Shown: positions 7,072 through 14,697 of the stretch, one piece after another
How the letters are laid out: each line of letters opens with the position of its first letter
How positions within the stretch are numbered: position 1 is the first letter of the stretch
Assembly (NCBI GenBank): GCA_015222555.1
Contig: JADFVM010000165.1
Span: 1-21,196 of the forward strand
Reading direction: 5' to 3'
DNA from: Pseudomonadota bacterium
GTDB lineage: Bacteria > Desulfobacterota > JADFVX01
Length of the DNA: 21,196 nucleotides
The notes under the pieces: model-generated
Told to the model about the DNA's origin: nothing
The model's database searches: none
What the model saw: the letters and a program-made list of their open reading frames with translations, nothing else
Program-made: the position numbers and the translations under genes

Positions 7072-7539
7072 TCACTCAACCATATCCTCCAATTCCTTCA
7101 GATAAGATTGCACACTTTCATCACCAGGCGCCGGCGCCCAGGGAGCAAAGTCCTTATCGGTCGCTGCAATGTAGGGTCCATCTTTAACTTCAAAAAAAAC
7201 GGTGCCTTCTTCCAAAGAGAGGATGCTATGCCACACACCTGGAGGGATCTCGACGCCAAGGGTATCTCCTCCCACTTCAAGGATATACGTGTCTGTGACT
7301 CTACCCGCATCATCAAAGATAATGACGGCCCCCCTGCCCCTTAGAACGAGGAAAAGTTCCATCTTTTCAGGCTCAGAATGCCTGTGGGGGCTTATATAAC
7401 TTTCCGGCTCAATTGCATTTAACATTCTTTGAACGGGATCGGACAGCTCATGAAAATTATAGTTCATCCGGAGCCTTGGCGAGCCTTTCGCCCTTTCTGA
7501 CGTTTCAGTCAGAATTTCATTATCAATGCATTTTACCAA
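7072..7539 (-). CDS. WbuC-family cupin metalloprotein
   Basis: A 155-aa single-domain cupin. It shows the WbuC-type signature: SPRLRMNYNFHE, QRMLNAIEPESYISPHRH, and a C-terminal GPYIAATDKDFAPWAP block. Likely metal ligands are His52, His54, Glu58 or Glu61, and His104 (PPGVWHSI). WbuC relatives often lie in O-antigen or capsule clusters, but no sugar genes are here and the reaction is unknown. The start is TTG at 7539, supported by GGGGAGG nine bases upstream; no in-frame ATG fits. That Shine-Dalgarno is formed by the last codons of a possible small ORF upstream (7546-7701). Downstream is a palindromic repeat, then nrdJ on the same strand. Confidence 0.85.
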   Translation of the reverse strand: MVKCIDNEILTETSERAKGSPRLRMNYNFHELSDPVQRMLNAIEPESYISPHRHSEPEKMELFLVLRGRGAVIIFDDAGRVTDTYILEVGGDTLGVEIPPGVWHSILSLEEGTVFFEVKDGPYIAATDKDFAPWAPAPGDESVQSYLKELEDMVE

Positions 7540-7545
7540 TTAAAT

Positions 7546-7701
7546 TTACCTCCCCAAAACTACTTTTTTATCCAATTCAATATTATCCTTAATATAATTG
7601 GCGGTCAAGAACCGATACCTTCCGGGCACAATGCCCAGAATATCTATTGCAAACCAACACTTACAGTATCTGCACCATATATTGTGGTGCGCACAACCCA
7701 C
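7546..7701 (-). CDS. Possible small Cys/His-rich ORF (51 aa)
   Basis: On the minus strand an open frame ends with TTG GGG AGG TAA, so its last codons make the cupin gene's Shine-Dalgarno, a spacing typical of operons. A GTG at 7701 preceded by GAGAGG would give a 51-aa product that begins VGCAHHNIWCRYCKCWF, a possible metal-binding CxxH / CxxCxC cluster, and continues with PGRYRFLTANYIKDNIELDKK, which looks like genuine protein. The frame stays open further upstream (into smc) without an ATG, so it may be a remnant of a longer gene cut off by smc. Family unknown. Confidence 0.35.
   Translation of the reverse strand: MGCAHHNIWCRYCKCWFAIDILGIVPGRYRFLTANYIKDNIELDKKVVLGR
7672..7690. repeat. Short hairpin in the cupin/smc gap
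   Basis: GCACCA and TGGTGC form the arms of an imperfect 19-bp palindrome, and a second stem GGGCA-CAA-TGCCC lies at 7624-7636. Both lie within the possible 51-aa ORF. They could be an operator or simply RNA structure; nothing further can be said. Confidence 0.35.
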
Positions 7702-7804
7702 TACCCTCTCTATTGTATATTTTTTCTTTACAAAGCATTTGCCCTTTGATATTCTTAGCACCCAAAACAGGCCATAAAATTCATTTTGCAGACAGAGGGT
7801 AACA

Positions 7805-10800
7805 ATGAAAATAAAAAAAGTTGAAATACAAGGCTTTAAATCCTTTGTCGATAAAGTAGAAATGTCCTTTCCTCCAGGGATTATCACCGTTGTCGGCCCT
7901 AACGGCTGCGGAAAAAGTAATGTCGTCGATGCTGTGAGATGGGTGCTGGGAGAACAAAGCGCAAAACATCTCAGAGGAAAGCTGATGGAAGATATTATCT
8001 TTAATGGCAGTGAAGCAAGAAAGCCGGTGGGCATGGCGGAAGTGTCACTGACCTTTGACAACAGTGACGGCCTGGCACCTGCAGAGTATGCCGAGTATAG
8101 CGATATCACCATTTCACGCCGCCTTTTCAGATCCGGTGAAAGTGAATATTACATCAACAAAATCCCTTCAAGATTGAAAGACATTAGCGAGCTATTTATG
8201 GGCACCGGTGTGGGATCCAAGGCCTATTCTATTGTAGAACAGGGTAAAATCGGTGCCGTTGTCACCATGAAGCCCGAAGAGCGCCGAACGATCATTGAAG
8301 AAGCGGCGGGAATTACAAAATATAAAGCGAAAAAAACAGCCGCCATGCGAAAGGTGGAAGCCACCGAGCAGAACCTTCTGAGAGTGAGAGATGTTATCAG
8401 GGAAGTTAAACGTCAGATCAATGCCCTTGAAAGACAGGCAAAAAAGGCGGAAAAATACAAGGCCCTCCGCGAAGAGATGAGATCACTGGAACTATCCATG
8501 GCGTCTCAAAAATATTCTCATATCCAGGAACTTTTAAACCAGGAGATTAGTAATCTCAATGCCCAATCCGATGAAGAATCAGCCCTGACGGCAGCCATTG
8601 CCCAAAAAGACAGGTTGCTGGAAGAGAACAAAATAAAAGCCCTTGAGGCAGAAGAGGTTCTGAAAGAAGAGCAGGAAAAAGCGCATCGAACATCCAACCA
8701 GATTGTCGAGTTTGAGCAGAAAATCAGTTTTTTTGTTAAAGAAAGAGGCCGCTTAACGGAGGATGATCTTAGATACAGCGAAGAAATTGATAGGCTGAAA
8801 AGCCGACTGTCCGTTCTTGACGAAAAAATTGATTCGTTAAATGCTGAGCTTAATGAACTGACTGAAAAAGAGGCCCTTGAAGCCACTAACATCCAGAATG
8901 TGGAAGCCGAGTTTAATGAATTAACAGGCGCCTTTCTAGCAAAGGAAGGTGCACTGGAGAAGGCGAAGGGCGAACTGGTTCACATTGTCACCATGAAATC
9001 AAACCTGCAAAACTCCCTCACCCACCTGAAGGAAAGGCTTGACGATCTCGGTAAACGACTGGAGAGGAAAAAAGCGGAGAAAGAAACAGCCCAGACCTCC
9101 CTTAAAAAGGGAAGCCGGCGGCTTTCTGAATTTGAGTCCAAACTCCAGGATCTCCATGTAGAAAAAACATCCATTGGTGGTTCAAAATCCACGGAACTAG
9201 AAAAACTTTCCAATCTCAGAATGAAGACCGAGGAGAAAGATGAAAGCATTAAAACCCTGCAGGAAGAGCTCCACAAAACGTCCTCCAAGCTGCATTCTCT
9301 CAAGGAACTGAAAAACAGTTTTGAAGGTCTGCAGACAGGTGTTCAGTCGATCATGCAGAGACATAATTCGTCACCGCTGACAGACGGAGTCATCGGCATC
9401 GTTGCCGATTTCCTTGATGTTCCGAAGGACTTTGAAATTGCCGTTGGGGCTGTTTTAGACAGGAAGCTTCAATATATTCTCGTCAAAGACCGCGAAAAGG
9501 GCCTGGAAGCGATTAGCTATCTTAAAAAAGGTGGCACAGGGAGAGGAACATTCCTCGCGCCTGCCGGCAAGGCAAGGCCCTGCAACGCCCTGACCTGGGA
9601 CGGTGAGGGTATTCCACTGGCGTCAAAAATCGGAATAAAGAAAGGCTATGAAGAATCACTGAGTCCTCTTTTTCATAATGTTCTTCTTGTGTCGGATTTG
9701 AAGGAAGGACTCAGTCAATGGGACAAAGGTTTTCGTGGATCAATAGTCACCTTTGACGGAGAGCTGATTGAAGAAAGTGGCGGTATTACAGGGGGAAAAG
9801 GTGAAGCAGGCGGCTTTGACCTTCTGAAAAGAGAAAGAGAAATTAAGGAACTTTCATCAGGCCTCAAAATCAAGGAAGTAGAACATAAAAGGGCCGTCAA
9901 GGAAAGAGAGGCACTTATTGCACAAAGGGAAATTGCAGAGCAGGGGCTTGATGAATTGAAGCGCAAAGAGTTTGCAAAAGATATGGAGATTGCCAACCTC
10001 GAAAAAGACAAGGCAAGCGCGGAAAAAGAAGTGGAGCGGGAATCCGGCACTGTTAGAGTCATCACCCTGGAAGAAGAACAACTCCTTTCAGAAATGAAAG
10101 AATTTGAGAATGAAATTCTTTCATCAAAAAAGAAATCTTCCTCCTATGAAGATGAGGAGATAATCAAAACAAAGGGAATCAATGAGGCGAATGAAGAGAT
10201 CGCCTCTGCCAGAGAAAGGTTGGAAAAAGTTAAGGAACAGCTCACCGAACTGAGAGTTATAGGCGCTTCATGGAGAGAGAGAAGAGAGAACCTGGAAAGA
10301 GAACTTAATGCCCTTTCCAGTTCCAAGGCTGAAACGGTAAGGCTTCTGGAACGTGATGAAAAAGCCCTCCTTTCAGGAAAAGAACAGGCAGGCCTGATCA
10401 GCAAAGATTTTTCAGAAGCGAAGCTTACTCTGGACCGTTTGCTTTTTCAGCATGAAGAGTTGAAAAAATGCCTTAACGACAGAAAAAACACCTATGACGG
10501 TGTTGCCACCGAGATCAGAAACCTGGAAACCGAAGTGAGGGAACTCTATCGCTCACATGATGACATCAGCAAGAATACGGCCGGCTTGAAAGTGACCATT
10601 GCCGAGCAGGAGATGGAGATAAGGCATCTCCTTGAAGGCATTGGCCAAAGATATAATGTTGATCTAATTAAAGAACACAGTTCAATCCCTCTGCCGCAGG
10701 AAGGCGATGGGGAAAAGCTTGAATCGCTAAACCGTAACATAGAAGAGATGGGTGAAGTTAACTTGACGGCACTGGAAGAGCACAAGGAAAACATGGAAAG

Positions 10801-11341
10801 GTTTTCCTTTCTTGAAGAACAGGAAAAGGATCTGCTGGATGCTATTGAATCTCTGAAAAGAGCCATCAGCAAGATAAACCGTACATCGAGGACCCGATTC
10901 AAGGAGGCCTTTGATGAAATCAACGTTAAGTTTCAGGAGCTCTTCCCGAAACTCTTTCGAGGTGGAAAAGCCAAGATCATTCTCACAGATGAAGAGGACC
11001 TTCTGGAAACGGGTGTGGAAATCGTGGCCCAACCACCGGGGAAAAAGCTCCAGAACCTTAACCTGCTTTCAGGCGGGGAAAAGGCTCTCACAGCCATCAC
11101 TCTCATATTTTCCATTTTCCTGGTAAAACCAAGCCCATTCTGCCTACTTGACGAGGTAGATGCGCCGCTTGATGATGCAAATGTTGGCCGGTTCAACGAC
11201 CTTGTAAAAGAGATATCAAAAGTTTCACAAATCATCATGATTACTCACAACAAGAATTCCATCTCAATCGGAGATACGCTTTACGGGATCACAATGGAGG
11301 ATCCGGGTGTATCCAAATTTGTCTCCGTTCAGTTGAATTAA
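7805..11341 (+). CDS. smc: Chromosome segregation ATPase SMC
   Basis: A full-length 1178-aa SMC, the core of the bacterial condensin that organises and segregates chromosomes. The N-terminal head carries Walker A GPNGCGKSN (31-39) and the conserved Q-loop region. Long heptad-rich coiled coils run about 165-510 and 660-1000. The hinge is around 520-640 (from DGVIGIVADFLDVP to the GGKGEAGG end). The C-terminal head has the ABC signature LLSGGEKAL near residue 1085 and Walker B FCLLDEVDAPLDD near 1111. The ATG follows GAGGGT. ScpA and ScpB are not in the window. It is transcribed alone and divergently from the cupin/nrdJ group. High Glu/Lys content explains the long shadow frames on the other strand. 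Confidence 0.98.
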   Translation: MKIKKVEIQGFKSFVDKVEMSFPPGIITVVGPNGCGKSNVVDAVRWVLGEQSAKHLRGKLMEDIIFNGSEARKPVGMAEVSLTFDNSDGLAPAEYAEYSDITISRRLFRSGESEYYINKIPSRLKDISELFMGTGVGSKAYSIVEQGKIGAVVTMKPEERRTIIEEAAGITKYKAKKTAAMRKVEATEQNLLRVRDVIREVKRQINALERQAKKAEKYKALREEMRSLELSMASQKYSHIQELLNQEISNLNAQSDEESALTAAIAQKDRLLEENKIKALEAEEVLKEEQEKAHRTSNQIVEFEQKISFFVKERGRLTEDDLRYSEEIDRLKSRLSVLDEKIDSLNAELNELTEKEALEATNIQNVEAEFNELTGAFLAKEGALEKAKGELVHIVTMKSNLQNSLTHLKERLDDLGKRLERKKAEKETAQTSLKKGSRRLSEFESKLQDLHVEKTSIGGSKSTELEKLSNLRMKTEEKDESIKTLQEELHKTSSKLHSLKELKNSFEGLQTGVQSIMQRHNSSPLTDGVIGIVADFLDVPKDFEIAVGAVLDRKLQYILVKDREKGLEAISYLKKGGTGRGTFLAPAGKARPCNALTWDGEGIPLASKIGIKKGYEESLSPLFHNVLLVSDLKEGLSQWDKGFRGSIVTFDGELIEESGGITGGKGEAGGFDLLKREREIKELSSGLKIKEVEHKRAVKEREALIAQREIAEQGLDELKRKEFAKDMEIANLEKDKASAEKEVERESGTVRVITLEEEQLLSEMKEFENEILSSKKKSSSYEDEEIIKTKGINEANEEIASARERLEKVKEQLTELRVIGASWRERRENLERELNALSSSKAETVRLLERDEKALLSGKEQAGLISKDFSEAKLTLDRLLFQHEELKKCLNDRKNTYDGVATEIRNLETEVRELYRSHDDISKNTAGLKVTIAEQEMEIRHLLEGIGQRYNVDLIKEHSSIPLPQEGDGEKLESLNRNIEEMGEVNLTALEEHKENMERFSFLEEQEKDLLDAIESLKRAISKINRTSRTRFKEAFDEINVKFQELFPKLFRGGKAKIILTDEEDLLETGVEIVAQPPGKKLQNLNLLSGGEKALTAITLIFSIFLVKPSPFCLLDEVDAPLDDANVGRFNDLVKEISKVSQIIMITHNKNSISIGDTLYGITMEDPGVSKFVSVQLN

Positions 11342-11388
11342 AATAGGCGTCCTTGTTCAACCCTATTAACACTTCTACAAAACAGTAT

Positions 11389-11462
11389 CTGAGCTTGTCG
11401 AAGGGCGCATACTTCGATATAATCGCATAACAGGGATCTGTTGCACTGAACTTACTGAAGGA
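11389..11462. repeat. Dispersed repeat copies downstream of smc
   Basis: An intact unit CTGAGCTTGTCGAAGGG (11389-11405) and a degenerate one, CACTGAACTTACTGAAGGA (11444-11462), belong to the family seen at 4674-4760. They occupy most of the smc to roadblock gap; I see no gene or clear terminator in the rest. Confidence 0.7.
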
Positions 11463-11559
11463 CCAGCCGAAGTTTGGAATCGCTCTGGAAAAGAAAGGGG
11501 CGATACCTGATGAATGTTTTGATAATTAATAACGCAACATAAAGCGGAGGGACGAAAGT

Positions 11560-11919
11560 ATGCCTTTCAGATCAATCATGAAAGAACTGGTTGGAAGCAC
11601 CCGAGGTGCCACCGGTGCAATATTCGTTGATTGGGAAGGGGAAGCCGTCGATCAATACACAACAGAAGATGAATTGTTTCACCTGAAAGTTGTTGGTGCA
11701 CATAAATGCGTTATATTAGAGCTCATCAATGACGCAAAAAAGGCCCTCAAAAATGAAAAGGTAGAAAGTGTGACAATCAAGATGGAAAATTATAATGTCC
11801 TGCTGGGGCCAGTGAAAGACGGTTATTTTGTGGCAGTCATTCTCAAGCCGGAAGCTATTATCAGTGAGGCCCGCCATCGGATGATGAAAGCTGTTGCAGC
11901 TCTGAAAAAAGAAATGTAG
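11560..11919 (+). CDS. Roadblock/LC7-domain protein
   Basis: A 119-aa single-domain protein of the roadblock/LC7 (MglB-like) fold: N-terminal MKELVGSTRGATGAIFVDWEGEAV, a central helix, and the strand pair YNVLLGPVKDGYFVAVIL. Such proteins usually dimerise and regulate small Ras-like GTPases. No GTPase gene (MglA-like) is in the window, so its partner must be elsewhere or it acts alone. A good Shine-Dalgarno (GCGGAGGG) precedes the ATG. It stands as a single gene between smc and the PTPS-like pair, separated from the latter by 86 bp with no obvious terminator, so read-through is possible. Function not determined. Confidence 0.82.
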   Translation: MPFRSIMKELVGSTRGATGAIFVDWEGEAVDQYTTEDELFHLKVVGAHKCVILELINDAKKALKNEKVESVTIKMENYNVLLGPVKDGYFVAVILKPEAIISEARHRMMKAVAALKKEM

Positions 11920-12005
11920 GTGCAAAAAGGAACAAAAGAAATCATTCAGGTATCAAAGTAAGACAGTTGAAACAATAATTCACCCTAAATAAACAATAAG
12001 AACTA

Positions 12006-12413
12006 ATGGTCTATCTCACAAGAAAAGTTGAATTCTGCGCCTCTCACCGCTACTACATTGACGAGAAGTCAGAAGAGGAGAACTTAAAACTCTTCGGCAA
12101 GTGCAGTTACCCTCACGGTCACGGTCACAATTACATTCTCGAGGTCACTGTTAAGGGAGATGTTAATCCTCAGACAGGCATGGTGATGAACCTCACCGAT
12201 ATTGATAAAATCCTTAAGGATGTCGTCGTAGAAACTATGGACCATAAATTCCTTAATCTGGACATACCTGAATTTAAAGACAAGATACCAACGACAGAAA
12301 ACCTGGTCCTCTACATCTGGGATTCTCTGGTCGATGCAATCGACGGCTGCTCACTTCATAGAGTCCGCCTCCACGAGGACCCCTTCTTATACGCCGAATT
12401 TTATGGAGAATAG
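12006..12413 (+). CDS. 6-pyruvoyl-tetrahydropterin synthase / QueD family protein, first paralogue
   Basis: A 135-aa T-fold enzyme acting on dihydroneopterin triphosphate. Zinc ligands are His14 (in FCASHR), His39 and His41 in CSYPHGHGHNY. The catalytic Cys33 fits both the CxxxHGH (QueD) and CxxxxxHGH (PTPS-I) spacings, and the sequence around it (FGKC...GHGHNY) resembles animal-type PTPS. Further family motifs are TGMVMNLTDIDK, MDHKFLNLD and TTENL, with a C-terminal HEDPFLYAEF in place of the usual ETxxN..Y. The product could be 6-pyruvoyl-tetrahydropterin or 6-carboxy-tetrahydropterin (queuosine pathway); sequence alone does not decide. No queC, queE or folE is nearby. It overlaps the second paralogue by 11 bp. 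The ATG has a weak Shine-Dalgarno. Confidence 0.88.
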   Translation: MVYLTRKVEFCASHRYYIDEKSEEENLKLFGKCSYPHGHGHNYILEVTVKGDVNPQTGMVMNLTDIDKILKDVVVETMDHKFLNLDIPEFKDKIPTTENLVLYIWDSLVDAIDGCSLHRVRLHEDPFLYAEFYGE

Positions 12414-12822
12414 ACAGGTCAATCTCACCAGGGTGTATCAGCTCAGCGCCGCCCATTACCTGAAGTCGCCTTTTCTTAGCGAAGAAGAAAACAAAAAAAC
12501 ATACGGGAAGTGCGGACAGGTGGCAGGCCATGGCCATAATTACATTATCAGGGTTACCGTAAAAGGCCCCATCGATGCCGTCACTGGAATGGTGACTGAC
12601 GTTGCCGAACTGGATAAAATCGTCCGTAAATATGTTATCGACCCCCTTGACCACAGAAACCTAAACATCGAACTTAGTCACCTCTCCATCCTAACAACTG
12701 AGATGTTCATTCAAGAGATATGGAAACGCCTGAAGCCTCACATTACACAGGTGGAGTTATATTCTGTTGAGGTTGATGAGACGAGAAAAAACGGGTTTCA
12801 ATATTTCGGCGCCGGGCATTAA
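12403..12822 (+). CDS. 6-pyruvoyl-tetrahydropterin synthase / QueD family protein, second paralogue
   Basis: A 139-aa paralogue of the preceding gene, with zinc ligands His18 (SAAHY), His43 and His45 in GHGHNY, catalytic Cys37 at PTPS-I spacing (CGQVAGHGH, five residues), TGMVTDVAELDK, LDHRNLN and a VEVDETRKNGFQYFG end close to the canonical ETxxN motif. The start is the ATG at 12403, which lies inside the last codons of the first gene (11-bp overlap); a longer frame to 12334 would add residues foreign to the family. The pair is certainly co-translated and may form a mixed oligomer, or split two pterin reactions. Paralogues keep Cys, His and Glu positions, so both look active. Confidence 0.88.
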   Translation: MENRQVNLTRVYQLSAAHYLKSPFLSEEENKKTYGKCGQVAGHGHNYIIRVTVKGPIDAVTGMVTDVAELDKIVRKYVIDPLDHRNLNIELSHLSILTTEMFIQEIWKRLKPHITQVELYSVEVDETRKNGFQYFGAGH

Positions 12823-12858
12823 GCAGTAGATTATTACATAGCCTGTTTCATGCTTAGT

Positions 12859-12875
12859 CAGAGCTAGTCGAAGGG
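12859..12875. repeat. Degenerate dispersed repeat unit
   Basis: CAGAGCTAGTCGAAGGG differs by one inserted or substituted base at two places from the CTGAGCTTGTCGAAGGG unit found at 4742-4760 and 11389-11405. It lies just after the PTPS-like pair. Confidence 0.55.
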
Positions 12876-12952
12876 TGAATTTGACTTGGGTAACAGCCAG
12901 TTAATTTCACCATCTCTTTCCCACAACTCTTATTGACTTCTACAAATATAAC

Positions 12953-12980
12953 TTCTATCATTTAACTTTAAATGATAGAA
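12953..12980. repeat. Perfect 13-bp inverted repeat
   Basis: TTCTATCATTTAA (12953-12965) and TTAAATGATAGAA (12968-12980) are exact reverse complements separated by CT. There is no T-tract after it, and the AT-rich symmetric form looks more like a protein operator than an intrinsic terminator. It lies 147 bp upstream of the TatA/B start and 131 bp after the second PTPS-like stop. Confidence 0.75.
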
Positions 12981-13007
12981 AAGAGACCACCTTCAACTCT
13001 AAGAGCT

Positions 13008-13084
13008 GTCATCATGAGTGCCGGGACGAAGCAATCTATTTAATAAAGTAAGATTGCCACGTCGCCAGCGCTCCTCGCAATGAC
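13008..13084. repeat. Imperfect palindromic repeat (CATTGCGAGGAGCG type)
   Basis: The two halves, GACGAAGCAATCT side and AGATTGCCACGTCGC side, are imperfect reverse complements around a short AT-rich centre. Outer ends read GTCAT and ATGAC. Its sequence resembles a widespread REP-like repeat of bacterial genomes. It sits 42 bp before the TatA/B start codon, so it may be in that gene's leader or promoter region. Confidence 0.7.
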
Positions 13085-13126
13085 CGTTTAAAATGTCTCT
13101 TTAAAAACAGCTAACAAAGGTATTTC

Positions 13127-13411
13127 ATGTTTGGAATAGGTCTTACGGAAATCATAATGATAATGGGTGTGGCGCTTTTGGTAATTGGCCCCGACAAATT
13201 ACCTGAGCTAGCAAAAACACTGGGAAAGGCGCTCGCGGAATTTAAAAAGGTTGTTGATGGCGTTAAAACGTCTATCGATGGGGAGCCGACCCGTCATGCA
13301 GCAGTTGAAGAAGAGTCTGCAAAAAAACCGCTTGATGACAGGGAAGAAGAACTGATGAGAGAATATGAAGATACATCCTCTGAAGATGAAGACAGGAAAG
13401 ATAAGGACTGA
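13127..13411 (+). CDS. Twin-arginine translocase subunit, TatA/TatB family
   Basis: A 94-aa TatA/B protein: a short N-terminal membrane helix (about residues 3-20, MFGIGLTEIIMIMGVALLVIG), the hinge GPDKLPEL, an amphipathic helix AKTLGKALAEFKKVV, and an acidic, charged C-terminal tail. It helps export folded proteins with twin-arginine signals. The form GPDKLP with an Ala/Lys-rich helix and a longish tail suits TatB, but TatA and TatB cannot be safely separated here. tatC is not adjacent. Its 3' end overlaps the deaminase-like frame if that gene begins at its first ATG. Shine-Dalgarno AAAGG lies before the ATG. Confidence 0.88.
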   Translation: MFGIGLTEIIMIMGVALLVIGPDKLPELAKTLGKALAEFKKVVDGVKTSIDGEPTRHAAVEEESAKKPLDDREEELMREYEDTSSEDEDRKDKD

Positions 13412-14021
13412 TTCCAAAATATCAAAGAGAGGGGATAGGATTTATCCTAAATTTGATTTAAAACTGCCGCACTGGCTGGAAGAATATATTTCAGATCCTG
13501 GGAAGATCTATCCTGCCGTTGAAGATCGCATGAAGCTCGTTGTTGAGCTGTCGCGTCTCAATGTTGTCAACGGCACAGGGGGGCCTTTTGGCGCCGGCAT
13601 TTTTGACATGGAAACAAAGCGACTGCTTGCGCCTGGAGTAAATCTGGTGGAGTCGTCCAATGTGTCCATCTTTCATGCAGAGGTGGTCGCCATCATCCTG
13701 GCTCAGCTCATGGTTGGTCAATATGATCTGGGTGGCGAAGGGATGCCGAGGTATGAACTGGTGGCCAGCACGGAACCTTGCGCCATGTGCTTTGGCGCCA
13801 TTCCCTGGTCCGGTGTACGACAACTTGTATGCGGTGCCAGGGATGAAGATGCACGAAGGATAGGTTTTGATGAAGGCCCGAAAATGGAGAACTGGAGCAA
13901 GGCCTTGAAGAGTCGGGGGATAGATGTTATTAAGGATGTCTGCCGTGATGAGGCGGTGAAAGTTTTAACAGACTACCTCGAAAATGCTGGGCTTATTTAT
14001 AATAGCAGGAGTGGCAATTAG
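13365..14021 (+). CDS. Cytidine/deoxycytidylate-type nucleoside deaminase family protein
   Basis: A zinc-dependent deaminase of the CMP/dCMP and guanine deaminase superfamily. The HAE motif (His104-Glu106) and PCAMC (Cys139, Cys142) supply zinc binding and catalysis, flanked by GTGGPFGAGIFD and WSGVRQLVCGA. The substrate is not clear from sequence; the family form suggests a free base or nucleoside rather than tRNA. The start is uncertain. ATG 13365 and 13386 overlap tatB, whereas family alignment begins near KLPHWLEEYI. The strongest Shine-Dalgarno (GAGAGGGG, 13427-13434) sits five bases before an in-frame ATT at 13440, a rare start codon. The product would be 218 aa from 13365 or 193 aa from 13440. 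Coupled to the Tat gene by overlap. Confidence 0.85.
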   Translation: MKIHPLKMKTGKIRTDSKISKRGDRIYPKFDLKLPHWLEEYISDPGKIYPAVEDRMKLVVELSRLNVVNGTGGPFGAGIFDMETKRLLAPGVNLVESSNVSIFHAEVVAIILAQLMVGQYDLGGEGMPRYELVASTEPCAMCFGAIPWSGVRQLVCGARDEDARRIGFDEGPKMENWSKALKSRGIDVIKDVCRDEAVKVLTDYLENAGLIYNSRSGN

Positions 14022-14377
14022 GGATGGGTTGAATTCGTGTATCCTCTCTATAATCATTTCAGTTGAGTATCATGTCTCGAAATGTTCTTCCTGCAAGAAC
14101 ATTTCATTACGCCAGAATAATGTCACTACGTTTCAACTAATACCCCTCTTTGTTTAGCGATTACACTTCAAACTTGAATGCAGGCAAAGGGACAATACTT
14201 AATAAAAAAATCTCCTCCTATTTAAAATAGTTAGATGAAAGTTATAGAAGCTTTTCATCGCTATATATCAAAGGGGATCTATACACAGGGTTGGGGTGAG
14301 GGAGTAAAAAAGCAAAGCAACGGTTTGAAGTACGGTGAATAAATGTGGTGCGGATAACGCACCCTACCATAATATAT
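14022..14377. other. Gap between convergent genes, holding two hairpins
   Basis: No gene is visible. A hairpin with exact 11-bp arms GAAATGTTCTT and AAGAACATTTC (14079-14105, loop CCTGC) lies 58 bp after the deaminase stop. A second, GGTGCG-GATAA-CGCACC (14347-14363), lies 14 bp after the MTH1187-family stop on the minus strand and resembles a widespread repeat. Either could end transcription, but neither has a good T-tract. The rest is AT-rich with no recognisable feature. Confidence 0.6.
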
Positions 14378-14686
14378 TTATTTCCTGAGTTCCTTCCCTA
14401 CCTTCGATTCAACACTCTTAATCTTCGACTCCAACCGTCCCCCGCCCCCTTTTCTGGCATCAACCTTTATGGCTACGGAAATACGGTTGCAGTCTTCATT
14501 CATTCTTTCATAACACTGCCTGACAACACCGAAGACATCATCCCACTCCCCTTCCAAAACCGTTCCCATGGGATTCAGTTTATAGGGCAGTCCGCTTTTG
14601 TCGATTATATCCAGCGAGCGCGATACATATTTGCTCACACTTTCGCCTTTATCAAGGGGTGTCATGCTGAATTCCAGAAGAACCAT
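14378..14686 (-). CDS. MTH1187-family thiamine-binding protein
   Basis: A 102-aa protein of the MTH1187/YkoF-like (PF01910) family: MVLLEFSMTPLDKGESVSKYV at the N-terminus, SGLPYKLNPMGTVLEGEWDDVF in the middle, and a C-terminal KVDARKGGGGRLESKIKSVE. Members are small cytosolic ferredoxin-fold oligomers; some bind thiamine or its pyrimidine moiety, and the physiological role is not settled. An excellent Shine-Dalgarno AGGAGGA overlaps the stop codon of the upstream SCP2-domain gene (11-bp gap), so the two are translated together. Length is normal and the gene looks intact. Shadow frames on the other strand are not genes. Confidence 0.85.
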   Translation of the reverse strand: MVLLEFSMTPLDKGESVSKYVSRSLDIIDKSGLPYKLNPMGTVLEGEWDDVFGVVRQCYERMNEDCNRISVAIKVDARKGGGGRLESKIKSVESKVGKELRK

Positions 14687-14697
14687 GATTTATCCTC

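Noticed and set aside
7546..8112. Full 188-aa minus-strand frame overlapping smc
   Set aside because: The upper two thirds are the antisense of the smc N-terminal head region and look like a Ser/Pro/Leu shadow. Only the part outside smc is worth considering and is listed separately.
14079..14105. Hairpin with 11-bp arms as an intrinsic terminator
   Set aside because: The stem is good but is followed by ATTACG rather than a T-run on either strand, so I list it only as a hairpin in the gap.
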